64,000 nt of DNA from Candidatus Uabimicrobium amorphum (GTDB lineage: Bacteria; Planctomycetota; Uabimicrobiia; Uabimicrobiales; Uabimicrobiaceae), in the NCBI RefSeq assembly GCF_009002475.1, contig NZ_AP019860.1:5594501-5658500 (forward strand), written 5' to 3'. Positions 44,172 through 53,897 of this stretch are shown in pieces. Below the pieces are notes generated by a model. The model searched no databases. It was not told where the DNA came from and was given only the letters and a program-made list of their open reading frames with translations. Within the stretch, counting starts at the first letter, position 1. Every line of letters begins with the position of its first letter. A program made the translations under genes and the position numbers.

Positions 44172-46577
44172 TTAGTAGTCCATACAACGAGCTTCTATCA
44201 CCATGATCGCCCAGTTAATGGTAGATCGTTCGGCAGGTGATGGTTGTGCGTTTAGAGCTTCTTTCAATACGGGAAGAGCAGCAGTACCCATGTTTTTTAT
44301 TGTATATACGTCGTTGTTTTTGATCGCGTCTAAGACCGATTGCTTGTCTTGCTCGGAGATTTCAGGTGACTTACAACGAATGCTAACAATACCTTCTTCA
44401 CGTGTCGCCTCTACTCCCACTTCTTTGAGTCTTTGTATTTGTTTGTTGAAAACTTCATCAATATAGTCATTTCCTCTGATGTGGTCGACATGTCCATCTT
44501 GGTAAAGGATGATGACTGTGTCAGGAAGCTCATCGCTGTAAGCGACAATTGTTTCTGTCGTATTGCGAATACCAAGGCGTTGGTGGAATAGCCATTTGTA
44601 GTGTGTGCGGAAAGAGCTATTTACTATTCCAGGTTTTGCGGCATCAGGATCTCCCAATGGACACAAGTAGACTTCGTTGTCTACGAGAAGTTGCTCTAAA
44701 TATAACTCTTCAATGGAAGCGGGATAGTATACACTGCGGCCAAAGTCCAATAAGTAGATTTCTATACACATCCCAATTTGGTTGAGATGAGATTTAGATT
44801 TCACTTCTTTGGCTTTTTCCGAAACATTACTCAGAGCAGGCAATAGCATCGCTGCTTGAATTCCCAGGAGATACGAGGTGGAAAAACTGAAATAAATCAC
44901 CGAAGAGATTCCTCCGAGTATACTTCCGTCCATTTCTAACATAATTTCGTTTTTGTTATTGGTTAACGAAGTAACTGTAGGGTGTACATCTTTGATAAAG
45001 TCTTCGATAATAGGTAGAGAAGCACTATCAAAATCCACAGGATTTTTAGGAATTAAGTTGGCAAAAGGAGTAAGGCTTTCTACAGCGCTTGCGATGTTAT
45101 TATATAGGTATCGAACTCCGCGAGTGGTGTCGATGTATGCATATGCCGTTTGACCTTGCGCAAGTTTAACGTCTACACCGTTGGCTTCTTTTTGGGAACC
45201 GTGTAGATAGCGCTTTAGACTTAAAATACTATTGGATAGATACATTTTGTTGTCTTTGATAAAAAAACAACGCATACCTGTTGCGACAACAAAAGCAATC
45301 GCCGAACGTACATCATCAGCTGGTTTTACTTGCTTTGTTAAGTGAAGATAGTGGATGGTTTGTTCTTTGTATGTTGTTGTGCGCAGTTCAACGTCGGGAA
45401 ATGTTTCTGCTACTTTTTTTACTGTAGAAACAAAACGTTCACCATCTGACATTTTTGCCATGGTAATGGTGCTACCAATTCCACCACTCATATCGATAAA
45501 CATGGCAGCTTCTTTACCAAAACAAGCGAGAAGGTCTTGTTGTAAAGATATTCCTAGCATCTGTTCTACTTGAGACTTTATTTGCCGCCACATAGGGGCA
45601 ACAGGGGTCATGTTGACAAACTGCTCTATTTGCATATAAAACTTCATCAAATCAAAACTCATTACTTCGTAGTATACCGAAGTCTTAGGAATATCTTTGA
45701 ATAAGTCTTCACTTAGGGGTTGGTCGGAAACAAGGTTAAAAAGACCTTTTCTTTCGTTGTCCGTTGTTTCGACGATAAAGGAATAACGAAAATTACCATC
45801 GTGAATGCCGGCACTTCCTCCCAAGCTGGTAATGTCTTGAACACCTAACATATCTACAAGAGGGTGTTTTCTCTCGCCGGGCATCACTTTTTCGATAATA
45901 TCGCGAACCTTAATATGCACTAGAGACAACGCGGCATTTGAACGATTGCGGATTTTCGCATAAGAAGCATCTTCGATTAATGTCTTTTGCGGTTTTTTGG
46001 CCATTAATGACGAAAGTCTCTCTGCGCTTGTGGCAATGACAAAAGACTTATCGATAAAACCACCATATACTGGCATGGGTAGTTGCGGAACGGTGACAAA
46101 CTCTTGGCCTTCGATTTCCATTTTAGGAGCACCAGGCATAAAGTTGTTTAAATGCGTGAATATGATTTCTTTTCCTTTGTCAAAATTACCCGCCAACGAT
46201 ATAGAAATAACGGCATCGATAACCGGTGGATTTTGCATAGGATCGAAATTGACGACAGCAACACTTACTTCTCCTTGAAACATTTGTAGAAGATCTTGAG
46301 GCATCATTCCTACAATGGCATTAAACTGTTGCATCATGGGAGAAATTTCGGGTTGTAATAATTCCCACACCGGACGGATGACTTGTTGCATACCTTCGCT
46401 ACACACAAGTTGCGCATATCCTGTCTCCATAACCGCATCAACGGCTGCTTTCGCATTAGGTGCAGAGACGACGAGTAGTGTAGAATCGGGTAAATTTTGC
46501 TCTAAGTTAAAGTCTTGTGCGCCGACAACACAACTAAGAGCAAACAACAAAGTTAGGCATAACTTTGTAAATGACAT
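44172..46577 (-). CDS. secreted DUF3352-like protein with internal pilin-like (DUF1559) segment
   Basis: An 801-aa protein with a signal peptide (to about residue 20, VVGAQ). Residues 25-550 resemble DUF3352-type proteins with repeated alpha/beta modules (LPDSTLLVVSAPNAKAAVD, DKSFVIATSAERLSSLM). Near 575-630, LLPALSNVSEKAKEVKSKSHLNQIGMCIEIYL matches the conserved start of planctomycete DUF1559/pseudopilin proteins, here without a class III cleavage site at the N-terminus. The last 100 residues may form a HEAT-like cap. The function is unknown. A P-loop gene lies 21 bp upstream on the same strand. Confidence 0.65.
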   Translation of the reverse strand: MSFTKLCLTLLFALSCVVGAQDFNLEQNLPDSTLLVVSAPNAKAAVDAVMETGYAQLVCSEGMQQVIRPVWELLQPEISPMMQQFNAIVGMMPQDLLQMFQGEVSVAVVNFDPMQNPPVIDAVISISLAGNFDKGKEIIFTHLNNFMPGAPKMEIEGQEFVTVPQLPMPVYGGFIDKSFVIATSAERLSSLMAKKPQKTLIEDASYAKIRNRSNAALSLVHIKVRDIIEKVMPGERKHPLVDMLGVQDITSLGGSAGIHDGNFRYSFIVETTDNERKGLFNLVSDQPLSEDLFKDIPKTSVYYEVMSFDLMKFYMQIEQFVNMTPVAPMWRQIKSQVEQMLGISLQQDLLACFGKEAAMFIDMSGGIGSTITMAKMSDGERFVSTVKKVAETFPDVELRTTTYKEQTIHYLHLTKQVKPADDVRSAIAFVVATGMRCFFIKDNKMYLSNSILSLKRYLHGSQKEANGVDVKLAQGQTAYAYIDTTRGVRYLYNNIASAVESLTPFANLIPKNPVDFDSASLPIIEDFIKDVHPTVTSLTNNKNEIMLEMDGSILGGISSVIYFSFSTSYLLGIQAAMLLPALSNVSEKAKEVKSKSHLNQIGMCIEIYLLDFGRSVYYPASIEELYLEQLLVDNEVYLCPLGDPDAAKPGIVNSSFRTHYKWLFHQRLGIRNTTETIVAYSDELPDTVIILYQDGHVDHIRGNDYIDEVFNKQIQRLKEVGVEATREEGIVSIRCKSPEISEQDKQSVLDAIKNNDVYTIKNMGTAALPVLKEALNAQPSPAERSTINWAIMVIEARCMDY

Positions 46578-46598
46578 AATGTTTCGTCCTTAAAGAAG

Positions 46599-47147
46599 TT
46601 AGAGGGATATTCTCATCTCTTCTAGACGCTCCAGTACAAATCGTACTCTGCCGTCTACGGAGACTTTTGGAATAGAAATCATAGTGTAGTGATATTTGTG
46701 GTATAAATCAACTAAACGATTATATTCTTTTTGAGCCTGAGAAAATGAATGACGTCTTTCTGCATCGTTCACGAAAATTTCACGCCACGGAGGTACTATA
46801 AATATTGTAGGGCAGTAGCGGTATTTCTGTGCAGCATTATTAAACTTGTTGAGGTTTGGACTTTGCGGATGTATGGTATCTATGATACTGCGATCAAAAA
46901 AAGTAAGTTTGTGTGGAGAGGTGCTTGAAAAATCAGAGATGGATTTTTCTAACGTTAAATGGAGAAATTCGTGTATATTAATCCACGGAACAGCCGAGGT
47001 GTTGATTTGTTGTTTAACGATAAAGCGCCCTGGTTCGTTGATCACGGAAAAGCCCTGTTGTTGTAGAGCATACAGCAGAGTAGACTTTCCACCACCAGAA
47101 CAGCCGGAGATAACGATAAAATTACGGCGATATATTTTGTGTGACAT
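46599..47147 (-). CDS. P-loop NTPase of the AAA_28/ATPase-kinase type
   Basis: A 182-aa protein. Walker A is GCSGGGKST (15-23). FVINEPGR-like INEPGRFIV, LTFFDRSIIDTI and the basic C-terminal half follow the AAA_28 pattern, a group of small predicted nucleotide or metabolite kinases. There is no membrane segment. It is divergent from the DUF924 gene, 36 bp away, so both promoters lie in the short gap. The substrate is unknown. Confidence 0.82.
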   Translation of the reverse strand: MSHKIYRRNFIVISGCSGGGKSTLLYALQQQGFSVINEPGRFIVKQQINTSAVPWINIHEFLHLTLEKSISDFSSTSPHKLTFFDRSIIDTIHPQSPNLNKFNNAAQKYRYCPTIFIVPPWREIFVNDAERRHSFSQAQKEYNRLVDLYHKYHYTMISIPKVSVDGRVRFVLERLEEMRISL

Positions 47148-47183
47148 AATTTTCTCTATACATTGTAGAAGAACGGATTGGTT

Positions 47184-47774
47184 ATGAGTTATCGTGAAAT
47201 ACTCGATTATTGGTTTGGTGATTTGAAAAACGACGATTATTTCCCTGCACGCAAGGCAAAAATTTGGTATCGCAAAGATGAAAAAGTGGATATGTACATT
47301 CGCGAAAATTTTACAGAGGTTTGGAAAGATGCGTGTGATAAAAAACTAGGTAGTTGGTACGATGATCCGCAGGGGGTTGTGGCGGTGATTATTATTCTCG
47401 ACCAATTCTCGCGTCATCTGTTTCGCGATGATGTTCAGGCATATGCACAAGATGAGTATTGTGTGGATTTGTGTTTGCAAGTATTGGATTGCGCACCACA
47501 TCTATTCACTTTAGAGAAGGCATTTTTATACATGCCTTTGCAACACAGTGAGGTTTTTGAATTACAGGAAATGAGTGTGGAATTGTATAAAAAATTGGCC
47601 GACAATGCCAATGAAAAAATCCGCGAACAAATGTATGGTTTTTATGATTACGCCTGTGCGCATCGCGACGTGATCAAACGTTTTGGTCGTTTCCCTCATC
47701 GTAATAGCATTTTGCAACGTGAATCGACAGAGGAAGAACGACAATTTTTACAACGACGTGGTTCCCTATTTTAG
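47184..47774 (+). CDS. DUF924-family protein
   Basis: A 196-aa soluble helical protein. The family pattern is clear: ILDYWFG, WYRKDEKVD, GVVAVIIILDQFSRHLFRD, EKAFLYMPLQHSE and FGRFPHRNSILQRESTEEE. Members are TPR-like in structure and have no settled function. ATG 47184 is preferred to a TTG six bases earlier. It is convergent with the squalene-hopene cyclase gene. Confidence 0.92.
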   Translation: MSYREILDYWFGDLKNDDYFPARKAKIWYRKDEKVDMYIRENFTEVWKDACDKKLGSWYDDPQGVVAVIIILDQFSRHLFRDDVQAYAQDEYCVDLCLQVLDCAPHLFTLEKAFLYMPLQHSEVFELQEMSVELYKKLADNANEKIREQMYGFYDYACAHRDVIKRFGRFPHRNSILQRESTEEERQFLQRRGSLF

Positions 47775-47820
47775 CATACTACTAAACTATATCCATTTTT
47801 GAGTGGCTCGAACGGTGGAG

Positions 47821-47841
47821 TCGGCAAAATTATTTTGCCGA
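47821..47841. repeat. perfect inverted repeat between convergent genes
   Basis: TCGGCAAAAT (47821-47830) and ATTTTGCCGA (47832-47841) are perfect complements around one base. It lies between the convergent DUF924 and squalene-hopene cyclase genes. There is no T-run, but it may help end transcription. Confidence 0.45.
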
Positions 47842-47869
47842 TCCGAATTTAGAGAAGATGGAGGCTTTG

Positions 47870-49669
47870 TCAATGTTTCGCTTTGCGATATTCGCGAATT
47901 TGCTGCCATGCACCTAGTGAAAATACAATGGGGTAAAGCAATTCATAGTACCATAAACTTGCATAGTACAAGCCAATCGGCGTTACGGGAAAATGTGTTC
48001 CGTTTTTTGTCGCTTGTAAAAGCCATGCTTCACCATCGCGGATCGCCTTTTGTGTTTCGTTGTCGCTAGATATACAACCAAGTTTAGCAAGAGCGTGAAG
48101 TGCTAGAGCTGTCTCCTCAATAGACGGTACAACTTCACAATCCCCCCCCCAACCACCATTTGCGTTCTGTGCACGTAGCAAATAGTCTTTTGCTTGCGCA
48201 ATGAGTTTGTCAACGTTGTAGATTTTTACATCAAGTAGGGCGATAAGAACACGTGCCGTTCCGTAAACCGGATTTTCTTGACGTGGGGCATGTTCATTGC
48301 CAAACCACAGAGGAATCCAACCATTACGCCAGTTTTTTTCTAGATAACGCAGGGCTTTTTTCATCGCGATTTGAATGCGTTTTTGCACGGCGTTGTCTAC
48401 ATGTGGATACCATTTACTCCAAGCGCTTAATGTGTGTGCTGTTAAATCTGGGGTACTGCGATCAAAAGGCAAGGCCCCCCATCCACGACAAAATGTTGGT
48501 ATACCACCGTCGCGATTTTGTAAATCTAGCAGCCAAACGACACCGTTTTGTGCCGCAGATATTACCTGTTTGTTTTCGGGGGCTAAATTTGCCAAAGCAA
48601 TCAAAGCTCCTGGTGTATCATCGGCATCCGGAACTCCACCCGACAGATCAATCCATGCCCATCCTCCCGGTAACGCGTTGGTAAAGGGATGGATATTTTT
48701 TTGTTGTAGTTGTAGAATCCATTCTAAGGTGTTGTCTTTGTTGGGGAAATCGGCAAAACTTTCGTGAGAAATCGCCGCCGCATTTATCGTCAGTGTCGTA
48801 CCCCACACTGTTAAGTTAATATCAATAGGCCAGCTGCCATCTTCGCGCAAGGATTCGACTAAAAATCTAACGCCTTCTTCCACAACTTTGTATCCAGGGT
48901 GCTTCGGTGAAAGGTATGATGCCAAGCTCATCGCCACAAAACTTGTCAAAGGGATTGCCTCTAAGTAGCCACCGGTCGTGGGTTGGATATCACGTAGTTT
49001 GGACAGTGTTTTATTTACGGTGAGGCGACGTAAGACGTAGGTAATCGGGTTACGTGTTGCGCACAAATGATGGCGAACTTGACCAATGGCAATGAGCGCT
49101 GGTAGTGCATAGCTAACGACAGGTAGTTGTAAGAAGCTGAAAAATTGATGCGGTAAAGCGGCGAGTTCAAAGGGGAGTTGCATGATGCGCCTCCACAATT
49201 TTCTGTCTTTTCCAAAGCGTCCACTCAGGGTACACATCGTTAGAATAGGTATGGCAAACGTTTTATCTTTCCCGTATTTTTTGCGAATGGCGGTGGCTAT
49301 GTTTTCCATGGAAATTCCACCAGCATGATGGGTGATCCATTTTTCCGCATTTGCCATGAGTTCGGGGTAATTTTCTTCCTGCTTGGCCGCACAAAAAGCC
49401 GCCCATACAAGACATGTTGTACTGATGTTACTCAAACTCAGTGGCGTGTCTCCCCATCCCCCATCTTCATTTACGTTGTTGGCTAGCCACTGCGCTCCAC
49501 GGGCGATGGAGGCACTATGCTGCTTGGCATCAACAATTGCTAGTGCACAAATGGCAGTTGCGGTAGATAGTGCGCTGGGAGATAGTTCACCTATCCATCG
49601 TCTATTTTCTACTTGTAGTTGTTTTAGGTGCTCTAAGGTATTTTTCGCGGCTTCTTGTAATTGTTTCAT
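47870..49669 (-). CDS. shc: squalene-hopene cyclase
   Basis: A 599-aa triterpene cyclase that folds squalene into hopene, a membrane sterol-like lipid. The catalytic acid motif DxDD is D348-A-D-D351 in VPDADDTPGAL. Several QW-type repeats are present (EDGGWGDTPLSL, EDGSWPIDINL, GGWAWIDLS, GGIPTFCRGWG, NGGWGGDCEV). The length is a little short of the usual 630 or so. No other hopanoid genes are adjacent. There is an odd run of nine C near 48142-48151, inside codons for a GGWGGD segment. Confidence 0.93.
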   Translation of the reverse strand: MKQLQEAAKNTLEHLKQLQVENRRWIGELSPSALSTATAICALAIVDAKQHSASIARGAQWLANNVNEDGGWGDTPLSLSNISTTCLVWAAFCAAKQEENYPELMANAEKWITHHAGGISMENIATAIRKKYGKDKTFAIPILTMCTLSGRFGKDRKLWRRIMQLPFELAALPHQFFSFLQLPVVSYALPALIAIGQVRHHLCATRNPITYVLRRLTVNKTLSKLRDIQPTTGGYLEAIPLTSFVAMSLASYLSPKHPGYKVVEEGVRFLVESLREDGSWPIDINLTVWGTTLTINAAAISHESFADFPNKDNTLEWILQLQQKNIHPFTNALPGGWAWIDLSGGVPDADDTPGALIALANLAPENKQVISAAQNGVVWLLDLQNRDGGIPTFCRGWGALPFDRSTPDLTAHTLSAWSKWYPHVDNAVQKRIQIAMKKALRYLEKNWRNGWIPLWFGNEHAPRQENPVYGTARVLIALLDVKIYNVDKLIAQAKDYLLRAQNANGGWGGDCEVVPSIEETALALHALAKLGCISSDNETQKAIRDGEAWLLQATKNGTHFPVTPIGLYYASLWYYELLYPIVFSLGAWQQIREYRKAKH

Positions 49670-49755
49670 AATGTAAATCTCGCTGTGTGGATTCTAGGGA
49701 TATTTTTACAGCATTCTTAGCAAACATCTAATTACAATGCAATAAAAAATAATTA

Positions 49756-49784
49756 TTGTATCGCTTATTTTTTACTATTATAAT
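49756..49784 (+). promoter_or_regulatory. candidate promoter upstream of the kinase-SUMF1 gene
   Basis: TTGTAT (49756-49761), a 17-bp spacer and a perfect TATAAT (49779-49784). It would give a leader of about 170 nt. The 295-bp gap (49670-49964) is AT-rich and shows nothing else. Confidence 0.35.
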
Positions 49785-49964
49785 CTAAACCACGTACTTA
49801 TAAATTATTAAGATTCGGTATTTGGTTGAATACGATCCCATACATTCTCAGCATTGACTATACTTAAAAACGAGATCGTACAGTTTTTTTGCAAAAATTC
49901 TCATAATATTTCGCAAACTCCAAATCATTAAATTTGTACAATAATACTCTTCAAAAACGGGGGG

Positions 49965-52900
49965 ATGGGGACAATGGAAAAATGGAGTTGTTCGCGTTGT
50001 GGCCACGTAATGACACGATTTCAAAATTGTGAAAACTGTGGCGCTGACGAAGCTTTGGTTCTACCATTAGATACAGACGATTTTTTCGATAAGGCAATGA
50101 CTAGCCGTGTAACAGAGGTTCTTGACTCTTCGCAATTTACACGTGATTCAAGCGAAGATGAGTCGGATATTGATGAACAAATTAGCGAGTCTGCCATCGA
50201 ATTTAAAGAAGAAGAGATGGCCTTTTTTGATTCGCAAGCAAGCGAAAAAGGCGATTTTTTTGAAGAAACAAGCCTTGAGGATAGTGTAGACGCTACGATG
50301 GTTTTGGGTGCCAAACCAACGAAGGAACCTACGGCGCCCACCGTTTGTATTCCCACAGATAGCGAAATTCGTCAAGCTTTTGGTGAACGCCCAATCAATG
50401 CAACAGACGAAACGTTTGTTCATCCTCAAACTCCTCGTAGTCAGCTTGAAGGTTTTCCCAAGGAAAGTACACAACCTAAATCCTTGCCACATGTTGGGGG
50501 AAGCGCCCTGGCGTCCACACGAGAGCAAGAAGAAGGACCTTCTCGTTTTCAACGTTCCGACGTTATTGGTGGTATATTCGGCCGTTGCCGCGTTGTTGAA
50601 AAAATAAGCGAGGGAGCAATGGGACGCGTATACAAGGCTTTCCATCAAACACTTGATAAAACAGTCGTTTTAAAGGAACTTCCTCCTAGTTTGGCCTCTT
50701 CTCAGGAATTGCGTGAGAGGTTTATTCGCGAAGCCAAAGCATGCGCAAAAATCCATCACCAAAACGTCGTTCAGGTCTTGGACGCGGGATACGAGAATGG
50801 TGTTTATTTTTACATTATGGAATATGTCGATGGCCTAACCGTAGAAGAAATGCTCACCCAAAAAAAGAAACTTTCCATTGAAAAAGCATGTTCCATTATC
50901 ATTGATGCGGCAAAAGGATTGCAAACAGCCCATGATCAAGGAGTTGTGCACCGTGATATCAAAGCTTCCAATATCATGGTGACACACCAAGGACAGGTCA
51001 AGGTGGCCGATTTTGGACTAGCATGTGATTTAAGCAGCAGTAAAATTTCGGTTGCAGGGCAAATTATGGGGACACCTCAGTATATGTCTCCCGAGCAATG
51101 GGACGGAGCCTCCAATGTAGATGCACGAAGTGACTTATATAGTTTGGGAGTCACTTTTTATTATATGCTTGCAGATCGACTACCTTTTGATTCTGGCAGT
51201 ACCGTAACACTTTTTAAACAGCATATTTCGGAAAAACCACCCGCACTTAAGTCCTTAAATCCCGATATTCCGCCGGCATTAATAAAAATCGTTAACAAAT
51301 TGATGCACAAAGACCGTGAAAAGCGTTACGGTAATGCGGAAGAACTTGTGGAAGATTTAGAAAACTTTTTGCGCGATAATCATAAAAGATCGGCGGTACG
51401 CCGTAAGGTAATGGCTCTTAGTATTTTTATGGCCTTTCTTGCCGGAATTGCTTATTCTCATCACCTGGGTTATACAAAAAAACTTTGGGATTATGCTCAA
51501 GTCGCAATGAAAACAGATTCTAAAACAACGAAGCAAAACACTGAACAAGGGCAAAAGAACGAGCAAGGGCAAAGTTCTGAGCAAGGGCAAAGCTCTGAGC
51601 AAGGGCAAAGCTCTGAGCAAGGGCAAAACACTGAACAAGGGCAAAAGACCGAGCAAGGGCAAAAGACCGAGCAAGGTCAAAAGACCGAGCAAGGGCAAAA
51701 GACCGAGCAAGGTCAAAAGACCGAGCAAGGGCAAAAGACCGAGCAAGGGCAAAAGACCGAGCAAGGGCAAAAGACCGAGCAAGGTCAAAAGACCGAGCAA
51801 GGGCAAAAGACCGAGCAAGGGCAAAAGACCGAGCAAAGCTCGGATACAACAAAAGAATCTAAAAACGATACACCAAAAAATGTGGAAAAAGCGCCACAAA
51901 AGATCAAAGTTGTTTTGCCGCGTATCCAGATAAAAATGAAAAAACGCATCTTCAATAAAGCGGATGTGGCTGTTTACGGTAAGATCGCTGGAAAATTGTC
52001 GGAGAAGATGAAAATTTTTCTACTGATACAAAAAAATAATCGTTTGTATAAAAAGCAAGGTGTCACGGTAAAGAAGAACAAATTCTTCAGTAAAATGCGT
52101 TTGCCGGATGGTAAGTATAAAATTGTTCCGCAAGTTGTTCACGTAAAACAAGGTAAAAAAAGAATTGGGCGTGTGTTGTCTTTTGTGATTGATAGTCAAC
52201 CTCCCGTGGTAAAATTATTAAATCCTAACCGCGAGCAAATATTTTATGAAGAGCAGGTCGGAAATTCTGTACAACTTAAGATCGAAATTCGCGATTTTTT
52301 AAAGATAACAAAAGCGTTTGTCTACCAGCAAAACAAAAAAGTACCATTGCGGAGTCAAGGTGGTTACTATATGGGAAGTATAACTCTAAAGTACGGTAAG
52401 CAGAGTTTATATGTCGTCGCCTACGATCAGGCGAAAAATATGCAAAAAATGCGTTGTGAATGGGCTCTTGTTCCGCGCAATATGGTACGGATTCCTGGGG
52501 GAACAATAACTCTAAACGGTCGCGTCGTAAATTTCAAAACGTTTTACATCGATAAAAATGAGGTGACAAACGGTCAATATGCTCAGTATATTCAGAGGTC
52601 TGGAGCACAACCACCACTGAGGTGGAAACCTCAAAATACAGACCTGTGGCGCAATAAGCCTGTCGTTTTTGTTGGTTACGACGAAGTGACACGTTATTGC
52701 CAATTTGAAAAAAAGCGTTTGCCTTCCGAAGCGGAATGGGTGGCTGCGGCGCTATGGAATAAAAATAAATTGCGCAAATACCCGTGGGGAGAGAATGGAA
52801 ATGTTTCATGGCCGAAAAAAATAAAAAAAGTGAAAAGTTGGTCGGTGGACACTAGTTATTTTGGCATACATGACATGGCAAGTAATGTTTCCGAATGGGT

Positions 52901-53057
52901 GCAAAATGAAGATAAAGAAAATGCGATGCGCAAAGGCGGAAACTTTATTTTAAATCCCAAATATCTCAAGAGAATGTTATGGGATCAAGTGAATTTTATG
53001 GAACCAAAGTCTTCGCGTAAGAATTGGCTGGGGTTTCGTTGTGCGTTTTCAGAATAG
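49965..53057 (+). CDS. membrane Ser/Thr kinase with hexapeptide repeats and SUMF1-type C-terminal domain
   Basis: A 1030-aa protein. The N-terminus has a zinc ribbon (CSRCG...CENCG, 9-26). The kinase domain (about 205-470) has SEGAMGRV, Lys237, HRDIKASN (329-336), DFG (349-351) and GTPQYMSPEQ. A transmembrane helix (about 481-499) is followed by 16 hexapeptide repeats, mostly EQGQKT (527-622). A beta-rich region (about 645-840) and a SUMF1/formylglycine-enzyme-like domain (about 845-1029; YIDKNEVTNGQYAQYI, RLPSEAEWVAAA, GIHDMASNVSEWV, GFRCAF) close it. The SUMF1 domain lies outside the membrane and may bind rather than catalyse. It is in an operon with the lipoprotein gene 12 bp downstream. 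Confidence 0.93.
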   Translation: MGTMEKWSCSRCGHVMTRFQNCENCGADEALVLPLDTDDFFDKAMTSRVTEVLDSSQFTRDSSEDESDIDEQISESAIEFKEEEMAFFDSQASEKGDFFEETSLEDSVDATMVLGAKPTKEPTAPTVCIPTDSEIRQAFGERPINATDETFVHPQTPRSQLEGFPKESTQPKSLPHVGGSALASTREQEEGPSRFQRSDVIGGIFGRCRVVEKISEGAMGRVYKAFHQTLDKTVVLKELPPSLASSQELRERFIREAKACAKIHHQNVVQVLDAGYENGVYFYIMEYVDGLTVEEMLTQKKKLSIEKACSIIIDAAKGLQTAHDQGVVHRDIKASNIMVTHQGQVKVADFGLACDLSSSKISVAGQIMGTPQYMSPEQWDGASNVDARSDLYSLGVTFYYMLADRLPFDSGSTVTLFKQHISEKPPALKSLNPDIPPALIKIVNKLMHKDREKRYGNAEELVEDLENFLRDNHKRSAVRRKVMALSIFMAFLAGIAYSHHLGYTKKLWDYAQVAMKTDSKTTKQNTEQGQKNEQGQSSEQGQSSEQGQSSEQGQNTEQGQKTEQGQKTEQGQKTEQGQKTEQGQKTEQGQKTEQGQKTEQGQKTEQGQKTEQGQKTEQGQKTEQSSDTTKESKNDTPKNVEKAPQKIKVVLPRIQIKMKKRIFNKADVAVYGKIAGKLSEKMKIFLLIQKNNRLYKKQGVTVKKNKFFSKMRLPDGKYKIVPQVVHVKQGKKRIGRVLSFVIDSQPPVVKLLNPNREQIFYEEQVGNSVQLKIEIRDFLKITKAFVYQQNKKVPLRSQGGYYMGSITLKYGKQSLYVVAYDQAKNMQKMRCEWALVPRNMVRIPGGTITLNGRVVNFKTFYIDKNEVTNGQYAQYIQRSGAQPPLRWKPQNTDLWRNKPVVFVGYDEVTRYCQFEKKRLPSEAEWVAAALWNKNKLRKYPWGENGNVSWPKKIKKVKSWSVDTSYFGIHDMASNVSEWVQNEDKENAMRKGGNFILNPKYLKRMLWDQVNFMEPKSSRKNWLGFRCAFSE
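51543..51830 (+). repeat. 18-bp coding minisatellite (16 units)
   Basis: Sixteen in-frame copies of an 18-bp unit encode EQGQxx: one KN, three SS, one NT and eleven KT units. Several KT copies are identical in DNA or differ only at a GGG/GGT codon, which points to recent expansion. The tract forms the extracytoplasmic stalk after the transmembrane helix of the kinase. Confidence 0.95.
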
Positions 53058-53069
53058 GGAGGTAGTACA

Positions 53070-53897
53070 ATGCAGTATTTGCTGTTGTTTTTTGTAGTGT
53101 TTTTTGCTGGATGCCAGTATGCACCCGTTACCAAGACGACATTAAAAACAATACCCAAAGAGACCGGTGAAAAAATCAACAGTACGATTACGGTCGGAGT
53201 TTTTATTGATAATCGTTTTTCTTTCTGGCCGAGAAAAGAACAAAATTCTCCACTTGTTGCCGCGGAGGATAGTAAGATGATCAAGGACTTTGAGCCTATT
53301 CCCGGAATGAAGGAGGTTCGCATTCCGATGGGGGACGTTCGCAGTCGTTTGTCTTACACTTTACAAGAGTCAGGAAAATTTAATGAAATTATCAGTCCTC
53401 CGACACGACTCATTGGAGATTCTCTAGAAAAAATGATGAAGAAAGCTCTAGAGACAAGTGACTACTTAATCGTGGGAGAAGTAAATCGCTTTCACATTCG
53501 CGACTTAGGGCGCAACACCACTTCTGCATTGACGATTCCTTTTGATATGACGTTACTATTTTTACCAAATTTGATCGTGTTTCCTTTGTCGCAAGGTAAA
53601 TCTTTTTTACTGACGGGAAACGCTTTTCGTACGAGAACCGCAGAATGTATCCTCTCGATGTCGATCACAATTTACGAAGTGGAATCTGGAAAGGCAGTCA
53701 CCACTTTTCGCTTGGAAGAAAGTGCCATGGCTCCTGTCGATGCCACAGCAGTGTATGGTGACTTTTACAACGATGAAGATGATTGGGTGGATATCAGTCG
53801 CAAGTTAGGGGAAGTGGCTCTTGCAAATGCTTCTATTGCTGCGATTGAAAAAGTTCAACGCTATTGCAAAGAGATCAGCGGACAAACAGAAGAATAA
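53070..53897 (+). CDS. lipoprotein of unknown function
   Basis: A 275-aa protein with a signal peptide ending in the lipobox FAGC (Cys15). The body alternates strands and helices and has segments such as ITVGVFIDNRF and YLIVGEVNRFHIRDLG, which recall outer-membrane assembly or LPS-assembly-like lipoproteins, though no family is recognised. GGGAGG stands 7 nt before the ATG. It is 12 bp after the kinase-SUMF1 gene and probably cotranscribed. Its last 37 bp overlap the end of the convergent zincin-like gene. Confidence 0.7.
   Translation: MQYLLLFFVVFFAGCQYAPVTKTTLKTIPKETGEKINSTITVGVFIDNRFSFWPRKEQNSPLVAAEDSKMIKDFEPIPGMKEVRIPMGDVRSRLSYTLQESGKFNEIISPPTRLIGDSLEKMMKKALETSDYLIVGEVNRFHIRDLGRNTTSALTIPFDMTLLFLPNLIVFPLSQGKSFLLTGNAFRTRTAECILSMSITIYEVESGKAVTTFRLEESAMAPVDATAVYGDFYNDEDDWVDISRKLGEVALANASIAAIEKVQRYCKEISGQTEE

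Noticed and set aside
48142..48151. C-run as a frameshift in squalene-hopene cyclase
   Set aside because: The reading frame continues with family-like sequence (GGWGGD...) on both sides, so no frameshift is indicated.
51543..51830. Possible CRISPR-like array
   Set aside because: The units are contiguous 18-bp coding repeats without spacers and are in frame within a kinase gene.
51357..51899. Leu/Pro-rich minus-strand open frame (LLPLLGLLTLLG...)
   Set aside because: It is the antisense reading of the 18-bp repeat in the kinase-SUMF1 gene. Any tandem repeat free of stops gives such a frame.
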